DNA from: Anaerococcus prevotii DSM 20548
GTDB taxonomy: Bacteria; Bacillota; Clostridia; Tissierellales; Peptoniphilaceae
Length of the DNA: 64,000 bases
NCBI RefSeq assembly: GCF_000024105.1
Contig: NC_013171.1
Coordinates: forward strand, 1,112,501-1,176,500
Reading direction: 5' to 3'
In this document: piece by piece, positions 43,624 through 52,726 of the stretch
How positions within the stretch are numbered: position 1 is the stretch's first letter
Layout: every line of letters begins with the position of its first letter
The notes under the pieces: generated by a model
The model's input: only the letters and a program-made list of their open reading frames with translations
Told to the model about the DNA's origin: nothing
The model's database searches: none
Translations under genes and position numbers: made by a program

Positions 43624-45162
43624 ATGTTACTTCTAAGAAATATAAAAGTTCCCTTTGACAAGGGCTATGAAGATATAAAAAGAGAAATAGAAAAAACTAT
43701 AAATAGAAAAATAGATTCATTTGAGATTTACAAAAAATCAATAGATGCAAGACGTGGTGTGTATTATGTCTACCAAGTACTAATTGATACCGAAGTAAGT
43801 CCTAAAATCTACAAAAAGCTTAAGCATAATATCAGTGAATACAAGGAAGAAAAGCTAGAAATAGAGAATAAGAACAAGGTTAAATCTGCTATCATAGTTG
43901 GAGCAGGTCCTGCTGGACTTTTCGCTGCCTACACTTTAGCTAAAAGAGGAGTCAAAGTTACCATAATCGAACAAGGCGAAAAAATCGAAGAAAGAGTAAA
44001 GACTATTGATAGCTTTAATAATGGCGGAAATCTTAATCCAAGATCTAATATCCAATTTGGAGAAGGTGGTGCTGGAACATTTTCTGATGGTAAACTTACT
44101 TCTAGGTCCAAAGATAAGAGAAGTAGGGAAATATTTAAAATCTTTGTAGAAAATGGAGCTCCTGAAGATATCCTCTACGACCATCTCCCTCATGTAGGAA
44201 CTGATATTCTAAGAAAAGTAATTATAAATATTAGAAAGAAAATCGAAGCTATGGGAGGAAGCTTTCATTTTGGAGAGAAATTTATAGATCTGGAAATAAA
44301 AGATTCGAAAATCGCAAGTCTAATTACCGACAAAGATTCTTACGAGGCGGATGAATACATCCTAGCCCTAGGCAACTCCGCTAGAAATAGCTTTATCATG
44401 CTCGATAAATATATAGAAATTGTACAAAAACCTTTTGCAGTTGGCTTTAGGATTGAGCACCTACAAGATCATATAAATCTAAGCCAATACAAGATCAAAG
44501 ATGAAAGACTCCCTCAGGCAAGCTACCAACTAAACTACACCAACAAGGAAAAAAATACTTCTGTATATAGCTTTTGCATGTGTCCAGGAGGATTTGTAGT
44601 AAACGGCTCAAGTGAAGAGAATGAGCTTTGCGTAAATGGCATGAGCTATCATGATAGGTCAAATACAAATGCAAACGCGGCTATAGTATGTACTGTAAAT
44701 GAGGAAATCCTAGGCCCAGGCAATCTTTCTGGAATAGATTTTCAAAGAGAAATTGAGAAAAAGGCCTTTCTTCTCGGAGGAGCAGACAACAAGGCGCCAG
44801 TTCAAAGGTTAGAAGACTTCTATGAAAATAGACCAACTACTGAGATTGGACCAATTAAGCCTAGTATAATGACAGGATATAAGCTTGCTAACCTAAATGA
44901 AATCTATCCAGATAAGATTAATTCTGCTATCAAAGAGGCCCTTGAAGTTTTTGACAAGAGACTAGCTGGCTTTAAAAATCCAGATGCAATCCTAACAGGT
45001 GTTGAAACTAGGACATCCTCCCCAGTAAGAATCGTTAGAGAAAATTATTCAACTAAATATAAGAATCTAAGACCGATCGGTGAAGGAGCAGGATATGCGG
45101 GAGGTATCGTCTCCTCCGCCCTTGATGGACTCAAATGCGCAATAGAAGTTTTAGAAAACTAA
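43624..45162 (+). CDS. FAD-dependent dehydrogenase (COG2509 type)
   Basis: The 512-residue protein has an N-terminal non-flavin domain (1-85) with VPFDKGYEDIKREIEK and RRGVYYVYQV, then a Rossmann FAD site VGAGPAGLFAAYTLAKRG (~91-108) and EQGEKIEERV. The FGEGGAGTFSDGKLTSR stretch and C-terminal GEGAGYAGGIVSSALDGL are typical of this uncharacterised family. The substrate is unknown. GGAGG precedes the ATG. A hairpin separates it from dhaK. Confidence 0.85.
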   Translation: MLLLRNIKVPFDKGYEDIKREIEKTINRKIDSFEIYKKSIDARRGVYYVYQVLIDTEVSPKIYKKLKHNISEYKEEKLEIENKNKVKSAIIVGAGPAGLFAAYTLAKRGVKVTIIEQGEKIEERVKTIDSFNNGGNLNPRSNIQFGEGGAGTFSDGKLTSRSKDKRSREIFKIFVENGAPEDILYDHLPHVGTDILRKVIINIRKKIEAMGGSFHFGEKFIDLEIKDSKIASLITDKDSYEADEYILALGNSARNSFIMLDKYIEIVQKPFAVGFRIEHLQDHINLSQYKIKDERLPQASYQLNYTNKEKNTSVYSFCMCPGGFVVNGSSEENELCVNGMSYHDRSNTNANAAIVCTVNEEILGPGNLSGIDFQREIEKKAFLLGGADNKAPVQRLEDFYENRPTTEIGPIKPSIMTGYKLANLNEIYPDKINSAIKEALEVFDKRLAGFKNPDAILTGVETRTSSPVRIVRENYSTKYKNLRPIGEGAGYAGGIVSSALDGLKCAIEVLEN

Positions 45163-45198
45163 GTTTCCCTTATAATTTTCAATTTTAAATAAATGGGT

Positions 45199-45217
45199 AT
45201 CTATCTTGTAGATAGAT
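45199..45217 (+). promoter_or_regulatory. Hairpin/operator upstream of dhaK
   Basis: ATCTATC and GATAGAT form a perfect 7-base inverted repeat around TTGTA. A TATAAT-like sequence lies about 25 bases earlier (45170-45175). It may be an operator for a dha regulator or a weak terminator (only a CTTT follows). Confidence 0.45.
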
Positions 45218-45248
45218 CTTTAGGTAAAAGAAAAACAAGGAGAATATT

Positions 45249-46226
45249 ATGAAGAAAATCATCAACGACGTAGATTTGATAATTGATCAAATGATCGATG
45301 GCTTGGTAAAAGCTAATGACAAGATTCTAGAAAGACTTGACGATAGTACAGTTGTCGCAAGAAAGGGACCTTCTAAAAAAGGCAAGGTCGGAATAATCTC
45401 TGGTGGAGGAAGCGGCCACGAGCCAGCCCACGCAGGCTATGTCGGAGAAGGTATGCTCGATTGTGCTATATGTGGTAGTATCTTCACCTCCCCTACCCCA
45501 GATCAAATCTTAAAGGCAATAGAGAAAGCTGACAGCGGTAGTGGCGTATTTATGGTCATCAAAAACTACCAAGGCGATGTAATGAACTTTGAGATTGCCC
45601 AAGAAATGGCAGAAATGCAAGATATCAAAGTCGATTCTATAATTGTAAGAGATGATATAGCTATAGAAAACTATGAGGACAGACGTGGAGTTGCTGGAAC
45701 TATTTTCGTCCATAAGGTTCTTGGAGCTATGGCTGAAGAAGGAAAGAGCCTTGATGAAATAAAAGCAAAGGCAGAAGAGATTGTTCAAAATATCAAAACC
45801 ATAGGCCTTGCTACAAAACCTTGTACCAATCCAAATGACGGCAAGGAAAGCTTTAGCCTAGAAGAAGACGAAATCGAAATGGGTATTGGAATCCACGGAG
45901 AAGAAGGAATCAAGAAAGAAAAAATCCAAAGTGCTGACGCTATGGCCAAGGAAATGGTCGATAGACTCCTCAAAGAAATACCTGAGGACAAGAAAGATTA
46001 CGCCCTAATGGTAAATGGCATGGGTCAAACTACAGAAATGGAACTATATCTAGTAAATAATTTCGTTACTGATTATCTAAAGGAAAATTCTATAGAAATC
46101 AATAGAACTTACGTTGGCAACTACATGACAAGTATGGACATGGCAGGATTTTCACTCACACTCTTTGCTGTAGATGATCAAATTGTTAAATATCTCGATA
46201 GAGAAGTTAAGGTAGGAAGAAGATAA
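45249..46226 (+). CDS. dhaK: Dihydroxyacetone kinase subunit DhaK
   Basis: DhaK binds dihydroxyacetone as a hemiaminal with an active-site His and receives phosphate from DhaL-ADP. GIISGGGSGHEPAHAGYVGEGMLDCA is the substrate-site core, and GMGQTTEMELYLV is a family motif. The covalent His is His216 in MGIGIHGEEG. The 325 residues fit. It is first of a three-gene PTS-dependent kinase (dhaKLM), overlapping dhaL by one base. Ribosome site: AAGGAG. Confidence 0.93.
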   Translation: MKKIINDVDLIIDQMIDGLVKANDKILERLDDSTVVARKGPSKKGKVGIISGGGSGHEPAHAGYVGEGMLDCAICGSIFTSPTPDQILKAIEKADSGSGVFMVIKNYQGDVMNFEIAQEMAEMQDIKVDSIIVRDDIAIENYEDRRGVAGTIFVHKVLGAMAEEGKSLDEIKAKAEEIVQNIKTIGLATKPCTNPNDGKESFSLEEDEIEMGIGIHGEEGIKKEKIQSADAMAKEMVDRLLKEIPEDKKDYALMVNGMGQTTEMELYLVNNFVTDYLKENSIEINRTYVGNYMTSMDMAGFSLTLFAVDDQIVKYLDREVKVGRR

Positions 46227-46825
46227 TGAATATAGATAAGTTAAAAGTTTTATTTACAGAAATATCAGATGAAATAATAGCAAATGAAGAATACCTAACC
46301 GATCTGGATAGGAGCATAGGAGATGCAGACCATGGTTACAATATGGCCAAGGGATTTAAGGCTATAAAAGCTGATCTAGATAAGGAATATTCAAGCCTCA
46401 AGGATTTTTTCAATAAGATTGCTATGAATCTCTTATCTAAGGTAGGAGGAGCGAGTGGTCCCCTCTACGGATCATTTTTCATGAGCTTTGCTAAAGCACT
46501 CGATGGCAAGGAAGATTTGACTAGAGATGAACTAAACCAGGCCTTCGACGAAGGAGTTGCTGCTGTCAAAAAAAGAGGAAAGGCCCAAGTTGGTGATAAA
46601 ACTATGGTAGATGTCCTAGAGCCAGTTTCTAACGCCCTTAAGGAAGGAAAGGACCTTGATGATGTAGTAAAAATCGCTGAAGAGAAAATGACCTACACCA
46701 AAGAAATCAAGGCCCTAAAGGGAAGAGCTTCCTACGTAGGGGAAAGATCTATCGGTCACATCGACCCAGGTGCCTATAGCTCTTATTTAATAATCAAAAA
46801 AGCCTTCGGAGGATGTCATGATTAA
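46226..46825 (+). CDS. dhaL: Dihydroxyacetone kinase subunit DhaL
   Basis: DhaL carries tightly bound ADP that is rephosphorylated by DhaM. The Asp triad that binds Mg-ADP is in DRSIGDADHGYNMAKGF. GGASGPLYGSFFM, GDKTMVDVLEPV and GRASYVGERSIGHIDPGAYS are family motifs. The length of 199 residues is normal. It overlaps dhaK by 1 base and dhaM by 8 bases. FakA shares this fold, but DhaK next door settles the assignment. Confidence 0.93.
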   Translation: MNIDKLKVLFTEISDEIIANEEYLTDLDRSIGDADHGYNMAKGFKAIKADLDKEYSSLKDFFNKIAMNLLSKVGGASGPLYGSFFMSFAKALDGKEDLTRDELNQAFDEGVAAVKKRGKAQVGDKTMVDVLEPVSNALKEGKDLDDVVKIAEEKMTYTKEIKALKGRASYVGERSIGHIDPGAYSSYLIIKKAFGGCHD

Positions 46826-47204
46826 TATATTAATAGCAAGCCACAGCAAGGACTTGGCCAAGGGCTTAAGTGATATCATAGGTCAAATGACAACAGACGT
46901 AAGAATTGAGTATTCTGGTGGTGATGACGAGGGAAATTTAGGATCGAATTTTGAAGAGATTTTCGCTAAGATGAACGAGCTTGCCCCAGAAGGTCTTGTA
47001 GTTTTCTTCGACATGGGATCATCTATGATGAATGTCGAAACAGCTTATTCTATGCTTGACGAAGACTTGAAAGAGAAAGTCCTAATTGCCGGAAGTCCCC
47101 TAGTAGAATCAGCTCTAGAAATTAGTCTATCTATTAATGAAGAAACCAGTCTAGATGATATAAAAGAGAAAATATCTTCCTATAAATTTAATAAATTGGA
47201 TTGA
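46818..47204 (+). CDS. dhaM: Dihydroxyacetone kinase phosphotransfer subunit DhaM (EIIA-Man-like)
   Basis: DhaM relays phosphate from HPr to DhaL-ADP. Only the EIIA-Man-like domain is present (128 residues), with the phosphorylated His9 in LIASHSKDLAKG and the FFDMGSSMMNVETA motif. There is no fused HPr or EI domain, unlike the E. coli protein, so it depends on cellular EI and HPr; the hprK gene at 2.7 kb shows that HPr should exist. No glycerol dehydrogenase gene is nearby. Confidence 0.92.
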   Translation: MINILIASHSKDLAKGLSDIIGQMTTDVRIEYSGGDDEGNLGSNFEEIFAKMNELAPEGLVVFFDMGSSMMNVETAYSMLDEDLKEKVLIAGSPLVESALEISLSINEETSLDDIKEKISSYKFNKLD

Positions 47205-47242
47205 TAATTAAGAATAAAGAAGGATAATATAAATAGTATTTG

Positions 47243-47270
47243 GCAGTTGTCTGATGACGACTGCTTTTTT
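47243..47270 (+). terminator. Terminator after dhaKLM
   Basis: GCAGTTGTC and GACGACTGC form a 9-base stem with one G-T pair and a TGAT loop, followed by six Ts. Confidence 0.9.
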
Positions 47271-47298
47271 GTTTGTAATATATAGAAAAGGATAATAA

Positions 47299-48909
47299 AT
47301 GAAATTTAATGAATTAAATATAGGAAATGAAATTTTAAGGGCAATTGATGATTTAGGCTACGAAAAGCCAAGTCCCATCCAAGAAGAGTCTATCCCCCAC
47401 CTTTTGGAAGGGAATGATCTAATAGGAAAATCTCAAACAGGAAGCGGGAAAACTGCGGCCTTCGCCATACCAATTATAGAAAATATCGAAGCAAATGGAA
47501 TAACTCAAGCCCTCATCCTCTGTCCAACAAGAGAGCTTTGTATACAAGTATCAAAAGAAATCGAAAAGCTTTATAAATACAAGAAAGAAATCAAAATCCT
47601 TTCTGTCTATGGTGGAAGTCATATAGTAAGGCAAATCAAGAGCCTAAAAAAAGGAGTAGAAATTGTAGTTGGTACTCCTGGAAGACTGATGGATCTTATG
47701 AGAAGAAAGGTCTTAAAGCTCGACCAACTTAAAACAGTTGTCTTGGATGAGGCTGACGAAATGTTTGATATGGGCTTTAGGGATGATATGAAATTCATCC
47801 TTGATAGGACAAATCCCAATAGACAGACTTGTTTCTTTTCAGCAACTATGGGACCTGAAATCCAAGAATTTTCTAAGCTTTATCAAACTAATCCCTACGA
47901 AGTCAAAATAAAATCTAAAGAAGTAACTGTTGATAGGATCGACCAATATTATATTAAACTTAAAGAATCTATGAAGGAAGAAGCCTTGATGCGACTTCTA
48001 GAAATCCATAAGGCAAATCTTGCTATCGTATTTTGTAATACCAAGAGAAAAGTCGACAGGCTTGTAGAAAGTCTCACCAAGAAAAACTACCTAGTAGACG
48101 GCCTTCATGGAGATCTCAAACAAAGTAGTCGTGACCAAGTCATGAAGAAGTTTAGAAATAAAACCATCCAAATCCTTGTAGCGACAGATATAGCTGCTCG
48201 TGGTCTTGATGTGGATGATGTAGATATTGTCTTTAACTATGACCTACCTCAGCTTGACGAATACTATGTCCACAGGATTGGAAGAACAGCCAGAGCTGGC
48301 AAAAGCGGTCTAAGCTTTTCCCTAATCTCAGGTCGTGATAATAATAGGCTAAGGCAAATCGAAAATTATACCAAGGCCAATATAAAACAGATGCCCGTCC
48401 CAACCCTTGTCCAAATGGATAGGCAAAGCGACCTTCGTCTTATAGAAGATATTTCATCTAAGCTTGATAAAAATGAAGACCTCAGTAGAGAAAAAGATAT
48501 ACTAATAAGACTTATGGAAAAAGGCTATGATCCATTTATGATCTGCCAGGTCTTACTTAAAGATAAGCTAGATATTAATAATAACCACGAAAAGCTTGAA
48601 GGAATTGACCTTAAATCGGAGAAGAAATCTAAGAGTAAGTCAAATAATAAAACTAAAAAGAAATACGACAAGGAAATGACAACTCTCTTCATGAACAGGG
48701 GTAAGATTGATAATTTCACCAAGGATAAGATAATAAAGGCCCTAGCAAGAATGGCCAAAGTCCCAAAGGATAAAATAGGCCAAATCAGGATTCAAAAAAC
48801 CTATAGTTTTATAGATATAGAAAAGCCTGAAGCCTTTAAGGCAATTAGGGCAATTGATAATAAGAAAATATCTAGCAAAAAAGTTAAAATAGAAGAATCA
48901 AATAAATAG
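47299..48909 (+). CDS. DEAD-box RNA helicase with DbpA-like C-terminal domain
   Basis: This ATP-dependent RNA helicase of 536 residues shows KSQTGSGKTAAFAIPI (I), PTRELCIQV (Ia), GTPGRLMDL (Ib), VLDEADEMFDMGF (II), FFSATM (III), IVFCNT (IV), VATDIAARGLDVDDVD (V) and VHRIGRTARAGKSG (VI). After a lysine-rich linker (~430-460) there is a DbpA RNA-binding-like RRM domain (TLFMNRGKIDNFTKDKIIK to the end). It belongs to the CshA/DeaD/DbpA group; roles in ribosome assembly, mRNA decay or cold adaptation are usual. A structured element follows its stop. Confidence 0.92.
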   Translation: MKFNELNIGNEILRAIDDLGYEKPSPIQEESIPHLLEGNDLIGKSQTGSGKTAAFAIPIIENIEANGITQALILCPTRELCIQVSKEIEKLYKYKKEIKILSVYGGSHIVRQIKSLKKGVEIVVGTPGRLMDLMRRKVLKLDQLKTVVLDEADEMFDMGFRDDMKFILDRTNPNRQTCFFSATMGPEIQEFSKLYQTNPYEVKIKSKEVTVDRIDQYYIKLKESMKEEALMRLLEIHKANLAIVFCNTKRKVDRLVESLTKKNYLVDGLHGDLKQSSRDQVMKKFRNKTIQILVATDIAARGLDVDDVDIVFNYDLPQLDEYYVHRIGRTARAGKSGLSFSLISGRDNNRLRQIENYTKANIKQMPVPTLVQMDRQSDLRLIEDISSKLDKNEDLSREKDILIRLMEKGYDPFMICQVLLKDKLDINNNHEKLEGIDLKSEKKSKSKSNNKTKKKYDKEMTTLFMNRGKIDNFTKDKIIKALARMAKVPKDKIGQIRIQKTYSFIDIEKPEAFKAIRAIDNKKISSKKVKIEESNK

Positions 48910-48918
48910 TTAATTTAA

Positions 48919-49006
48919 AAATCGTTCCATAGCTTAGATGAAGTTTCCGACAGGTAGAGGGCTCAGAAGCCCCCCAAAGAGTCAAATTCTAAGAATGGAA
49001 CGATTT
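48919..49006. other. Structured RNA-like element or complex bidirectional terminator
   Basis: A 12-base perfect closing stem (AAATCGTTCCAT 48919-48930 with ATGGAACGATTT 48995-49006) is followed inward by CTTAGA/TCTAAG (48933-48938 with 48988-48993) and an apical GGGCT-CAGA-AGCCC hairpin (48959-48972). About 35 bases on either side of the apical hairpin are unpaired by eye and unusually GC-rich for this region. On the minus strand the outer stem runs into TTTTT, so it can end the glutaredoxin transcript, but the internal organisation exceeds what a terminator needs. No riboswitch class was recognised. Confidence 0.5.
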
Positions 49007-49026
49007 ATTTATAAGATTAAATTCTT

Positions 49027-49338
49027 TTACTTATTTTCTTCTCTCTTAGCCTTATTTTCTTTGGCTTTTTCTAGGAAGTTTTCCTTGGCATAGGCTATAA
49101 TATCATCTGATTCATACATGGCCTTGCCATCTATTACCATACAAGGAACTTGGACCTTGCCGCCTACTTCATATAATTTATCTTGATTTTCATATCCTGA
49201 AACAACATCTTCTATGTTATATGAAGGGAATTTTATTATATCATTTTTCTTAAAATAATTAAGAACCTTTAGGCAAAATGGACAATCTGGTTTGAAGAAT
49301 AGTTCAAAATCCCATTCTCTTTTAATTTCTTTTCTCAT
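49027..49338 (-). CDS. Glutaredoxin-like thiol protein
   Basis: The 103-residue thioredoxin-fold protein has a CPFC redox motif (Cys19, Cys22) in ELFFKPDCPFCLKVLNYF. VQVPCMVIDGKAMYESDDIIAY gives the cis-proline and the glutathione-site-like ESDDI. The last 15 residues are lysine- and glutamate-rich. It probably reduces a thiol partner and lies 64 bases after hydA. It is not a typical NrdH, which has CVQC or similar motifs. Confidence 0.85.
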   Translation of the reverse strand: MRKEIKREWDFELFFKPDCPFCLKVLNYFKKNDIIKFPSYNIEDVVSGYENQDKLYEVGGKVQVPCMVIDGKAMYESDDIIAYAKENFLEKAKENKAKREENK

Positions 49339-49402
49339 AATAATCCTTTCTTCTATATAAACTCTATCCTTACATATCTACCCCAATAATACTTGTATAA
49401 TC

Positions 49403-51136
49403 TTATAATTTTGGAGATGCCTTGTATGATGTATGAAGAAGATTATGTGCTTTCTCTGAACCAGGCTCTTTCAAGTATTCATCATAGAGGTCTTTAATAT
49501 AAGGATTCTCATAAGATTTTCTAAGCTTTTTGGATTCATCCAATTTGTAGAGACCTTCTGATCTTTTTTTTAAGATAGAAATATCTCCATGATGATAAGG
49601 TTGACCTCCTCCACCGATACAACCTCCTGGACAAGCCATTACCTCGATAGCGTCTAGGGATATTTCTTTATTCTTTAATTTTTCTAGAAGTCTTCTCGTA
49701 TTTCCCAAACCATTGGCAACCGCAATCTTAATTTCTCTTCCCTCTATATCAACTGTAGCGTATTTTATTCCTCTAAGACCTCTTAAATCATAAAACTCAA
49801 CTTTTTCTAAGTCTTTTTCTGTAATTATATTATAGGCCGTACGTACTGTAGCTTCGATTACTCCACCACTCGTACCAAATATGTCACCAGCTCCTGTAGA
49901 CTCTCCCATAGGGTTATCGAAATCACTATCTTCCAAAGAAGCAAAGTCAATTCCAACTTCCTTAATCATCTCTGCTAACTCCCTTGTCGTAATTACTGTA
50001 TCAACATCAGAGTAGCCTTCATTTTCTAGCTCATCTCTTTTAGCTTCATATTTCTTAGAAATACAAGGCATAACAGATACTACAACTATATCTTCTGGAT
50101 TAATTCCTTCTTTTTCAGCATAGTAGGACTTAGCAATTGCTCCAAACATCTCATGAGGGGACTTGCATGTGGAAGGTATATCGATCATGTCAGAAAACTG
50201 TTGTTCCATGAAATTAACCCAACCTGGACAACAAGATGTAAGAATTGGAAGCTCTCCTTTTCCCTTTAGTCTATCTACAAACTCGTTTGCTTCTTCCATT
50301 ATTGTAAGGTCTGCCGCAAAATTCGTATCAAATACCCTATCAAATCCTAGTCTCCTTAAAGCTGTTACGATTTTTCCTTCGACATTAGTTCCTACTCTAA
50401 TACCAAACATCTCACCCAGGGCAACCCTAACTGCTGGTGCAACTTGTACTATTACATGTTTGTCAGATGAAAGGGCCCTCCAGACTTCTGGTATATTTGA
50501 CTTTTCTGTAAGAGCCCCTGTAGGACATACTGATAGACATTGGCCACAAAAGGTACAAGTCGTCTCAAACATGGACCTATTGAAGGTTGATCCAACATGA
50601 GTATAAAAACCCCTTCCAACTTCTGCAAGAGCTCCAACGGTTTGAACCTCGTTACACATAGTCTCACATCTTCTACAAAGAATGCACTTGTTTGGATCTC
50701 TAATTAGTGAATATGAATTATCATCAATTGGTAGACTCCTCATCTCTCCTCTGTATCTTATCTCTCTAATATTTAAGTCACAGGCGAGCTCTTGGAGAGT
50801 ACAGTCCAGGTTTTTGGCACATTTCAGGCAATCGGATGGATGATCTGATAAGAGTAGCTCGACAATAGCTCTTCTCGCCCTGATCACTCTTTTGCTATCC
50901 GTTCTAATATTCATTCCTTCTTTGACGAAAGTAGCACATGAAGGAATTAATTTATCCTTGTCTATATCTTCTACTAAACATACCCTGCAGGAAGCAAGCT
51001 TATTTACAAACTTTATATCGTGAAGATCCATATGACATAAGGTTGGAATTTTGATATTTAAAATACTTGCAGCTTCTAGGATTGTAGATCCTTCATTAAC
51101 TTCTACTTCTCTATTATTTATCTTTAACTTAAGCAT
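49403..51136 (-). CDS. hydA: [FeFe] hydrogenase catalytic subunit
   Basis: HydA carries the H-cluster that makes or oxidises H2. Residues 1-75 form a 2Fe-2S domain (Cys34, 50, 53, 67). A His-ligated 4Fe-4S motif (HPSDCLKCAKNLDC) and two 4Fe-4S clusters (CILCRRCETMC and CTFCGQCLSVC) follow. The H-cluster signatures are TSCCPGWV, MPCISKKYEAKRDE and MACPGGCIGGGGQP. With hydB and hydC upstream it forms the trimeric NADH/ferredoxin electron-bifurcating hydrogenase. It has 577 residues, shorter than the ~645 of Thermotoga HydA, apparently lacking the extra C-terminal 2Fe-2S domain. Confidence 0.95.
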   Translation of the reverse strand: MLKLKINNREVEVNEGSTILEAASILNIKIPTLCHMDLHDIKFVNKLASCRVCLVEDIDKDKLIPSCATFVKEGMNIRTDSKRVIRARRAIVELLLSDHPSDCLKCAKNLDCTLQELACDLNIREIRYRGEMRSLPIDDNSYSLIRDPNKCILCRRCETMCNEVQTVGALAEVGRGFYTHVGSTFNRSMFETTCTFCGQCLSVCPTGALTEKSNIPEVWRALSSDKHVIVQVAPAVRVALGEMFGIRVGTNVEGKIVTALRRLGFDRVFDTNFAADLTIMEEANEFVDRLKGKGELPILTSCCPGWVNFMEQQFSDMIDIPSTCKSPHEMFGAIAKSYYAEKEGINPEDIVVVSVMPCISKKYEAKRDELENEGYSDVDTVITTRELAEMIKEVGIDFASLEDSDFDNPMGESTGAGDIFGTSGGVIEATVRTAYNIITEKDLEKVEFYDLRGLRGIKYATVDIEGREIKIAVANGLGNTRRLLEKLKNKEISLDAIEVMACPGGCIGGGGQPYHHGDISILKKRSEGLYKLDESKKLRKSYENPYIKDLYDEYLKEPGSEKAHNLLHTSYKASPKL

Positions 51137-51145
51137 ACAAACCTC

Positions 51146-52726
51146 CTAGGCCAAAGCTATAGCATTTATTGGGCAATTATCTTTACACTGGCCACATTTA
51201 ATACATTTGTCTTGATTTATTTCATGTTTTTTGCGAGCTTCTCCAGCTATAGCCTCATTAGGGCATAGTCTCTTACACTTACCACATCCTATACAATCTT
51301 CTCCTATGGTATAATTTAAAAGGCTAATACATCTTTTGGATGGACAAGTTTTATTTTCATTTACATGGGCCTCATATTCATCATAAAAATATCTCATTGT
51401 AGAAATAATCGGGTTAGGACTAGATTTGCCAAGTCCGCAAAGTGAAGCTTCGGATACTATTTCTGATAATTCTTCTAGCTTATCGAGTGTTTCATGATTA
51501 GCTTTACCTTTAGTAATATCATCGAGCATTTCAAATAATCTCTTATTGCCAATTCTACAAGGAGTACATTTACCACATGACTCGTCTACAGAAAATTCTA
51601 GGAAAAACCTAGCAACATCAACCATGCAGTCATCCTCATCCATAACTACCATGCCGCCTGATCCCATTATGGAACCTATAGCTCCCAGTGATTCGAAATC
51701 ACAAGCTGTATCGAAGAGCCTTTTAGGTATACAACCTCCAGAAGGACCTCCAGTCTGTACTGCTTTAGCATCCTTATCATTCTGAATACCTTTTCCTATA
51801 TCATAAACTATTTGATCTATGCTAGTTCCCATCTCCACTTCGACAAGACCTGCATTTTTAACCTTGCCGGATAGGGCGAAGACTTTAGTACCTGGAGATT
51901 TTTCTGTTCCAAAGGACCTAAACCAAGCTGAGCCCTTATTAATAATTTGGGCGATATTGGCGAAAGTTTCTACATTATTTATTACAGTAGGCTTACCCCA
52001 TAGCCCTCTTACAGTCGTCCTGTATTCCTTGTTACGAGGCATGCCTCGCCTTCCTTCTATTGACTCCATTAGTGCAGTTCCCTCACCACAAACAAAAGCA
52101 CCTGCTCCAAGTCTTAGCTCTATATCAAAAGAAAAATCTGATCCTAATATATTATCTCCTAAAAGATTATATTTTTTAGCCTGATCAATTGCTATTTCAA
52201 GAGCTCTAACCGCCTTTGGATATTCAGCCCTAACATATATAAATCCTTTATTTGAACCTATGGCCCTCGCACATATGGCCATAGCCTCGAGTACTGAGTG
52301 TGGGTCTAGTTCAAGGACTGACCTATCCATAAAAGCTCCGGGATCTCCTTCGTCTGCATTGCATATTATGTATTTAATATCAGTATCTTGAAGGAAAGCC
52401 GCTTCCCATTTTCTTCCAGTAGGAAAACCTGCTCCGCCTCTTCCCCTAAGACCAGAATCTTTTACTATATCAATTATCTCTTTTCTATCTAATTCAAAAA
52501 TAGCCTTATAAAGAGCCTTATATCCATCCAATCCTATGTAATCTTCGATTGATGATGGATCGATTATACCACAGTTTTTAAGCACTAGTCTTTTTTGATT
52601 TTCAAAGAAATCTCCCTTAAGCTTAAAATCACCTTTATCATCTTCATAGATTTTGCTATAGTCTATTTTTTCCCTAAGCTCTGCTAGAGACTTTTCTTTG
52701 AGATCTAATAATTCTTTCTTATTCAT
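51146..52726 (-). CDS. hydB: Bifurcating hydrogenase subunit HydB (NuoF-like)
   Basis: HydB binds FMN and NAD(H) and is the likely bifurcating subunit. GLRGRGGAGFPTGRKWEAA binds NADH, CNADEGDPGAFMDRSV is at the FMN site, and GKCTPCRIG holds the NuoF 4Fe-4S cluster. Two C-terminal ferredoxin clusters (CIGCGKCKRLCP and CIKCGQCKDNCP) end the chain. At 526 residues it lacks most of the N-terminal thioredoxin-like 2Fe-2S domain of longer HydB proteins. It overlaps hydC by 4 bases and is 9 bases from hydA. Confidence 0.93.
   Translation of the reverse strand: MNKKELLDLKEKSLAELREKIDYSKIYEDDKGDFKLKGDFFENQKRLVLKNCGIIDPSSIEDYIGLDGYKALYKAIFELDRKEIIDIVKDSGLRGRGGAGFPTGRKWEAAFLQDTDIKYIICNADEGDPGAFMDRSVLELDPHSVLEAMAICARAIGSNKGFIYVRAEYPKAVRALEIAIDQAKKYNLLGDNILGSDFSFDIELRLGAGAFVCGEGTALMESIEGRRGMPRNKEYRTTVRGLWGKPTVINNVETFANIAQIINKGSAWFRSFGTEKSPGTKVFALSGKVKNAGLVEVEMGTSIDQIVYDIGKGIQNDKDAKAVQTGGPSGGCIPKRLFDTACDFESLGAIGSIMGSGGMVVMDEDDCMVDVARFFLEFSVDESCGKCTPCRIGNKRLFEMLDDITKGKANHETLDKLEELSEIVSEASLCGLGKSSPNPIISTMRYFYDEYEAHVNENKTCPSKRCISLLNYTIGEDCIGCGKCKRLCPNEAIAGEARKKHEINQDKCIKCGQCKDNCPINAIALA

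Noticed and set aside
46226-46825. DhaL as FakA, partner of the two DegV proteins
   Set aside because: It lacks the FakA middle and C-terminal domains, is the normal DhaL length and lies between dhaK and dhaM.
48940-48965. Purine riboswitch-like stretch (GAAGTTTCC...GACAGG)
   Set aside because: The surrounding P1/P2/P3 arrangement of a purine aptamer is absent, and no gene of purine metabolism follows.
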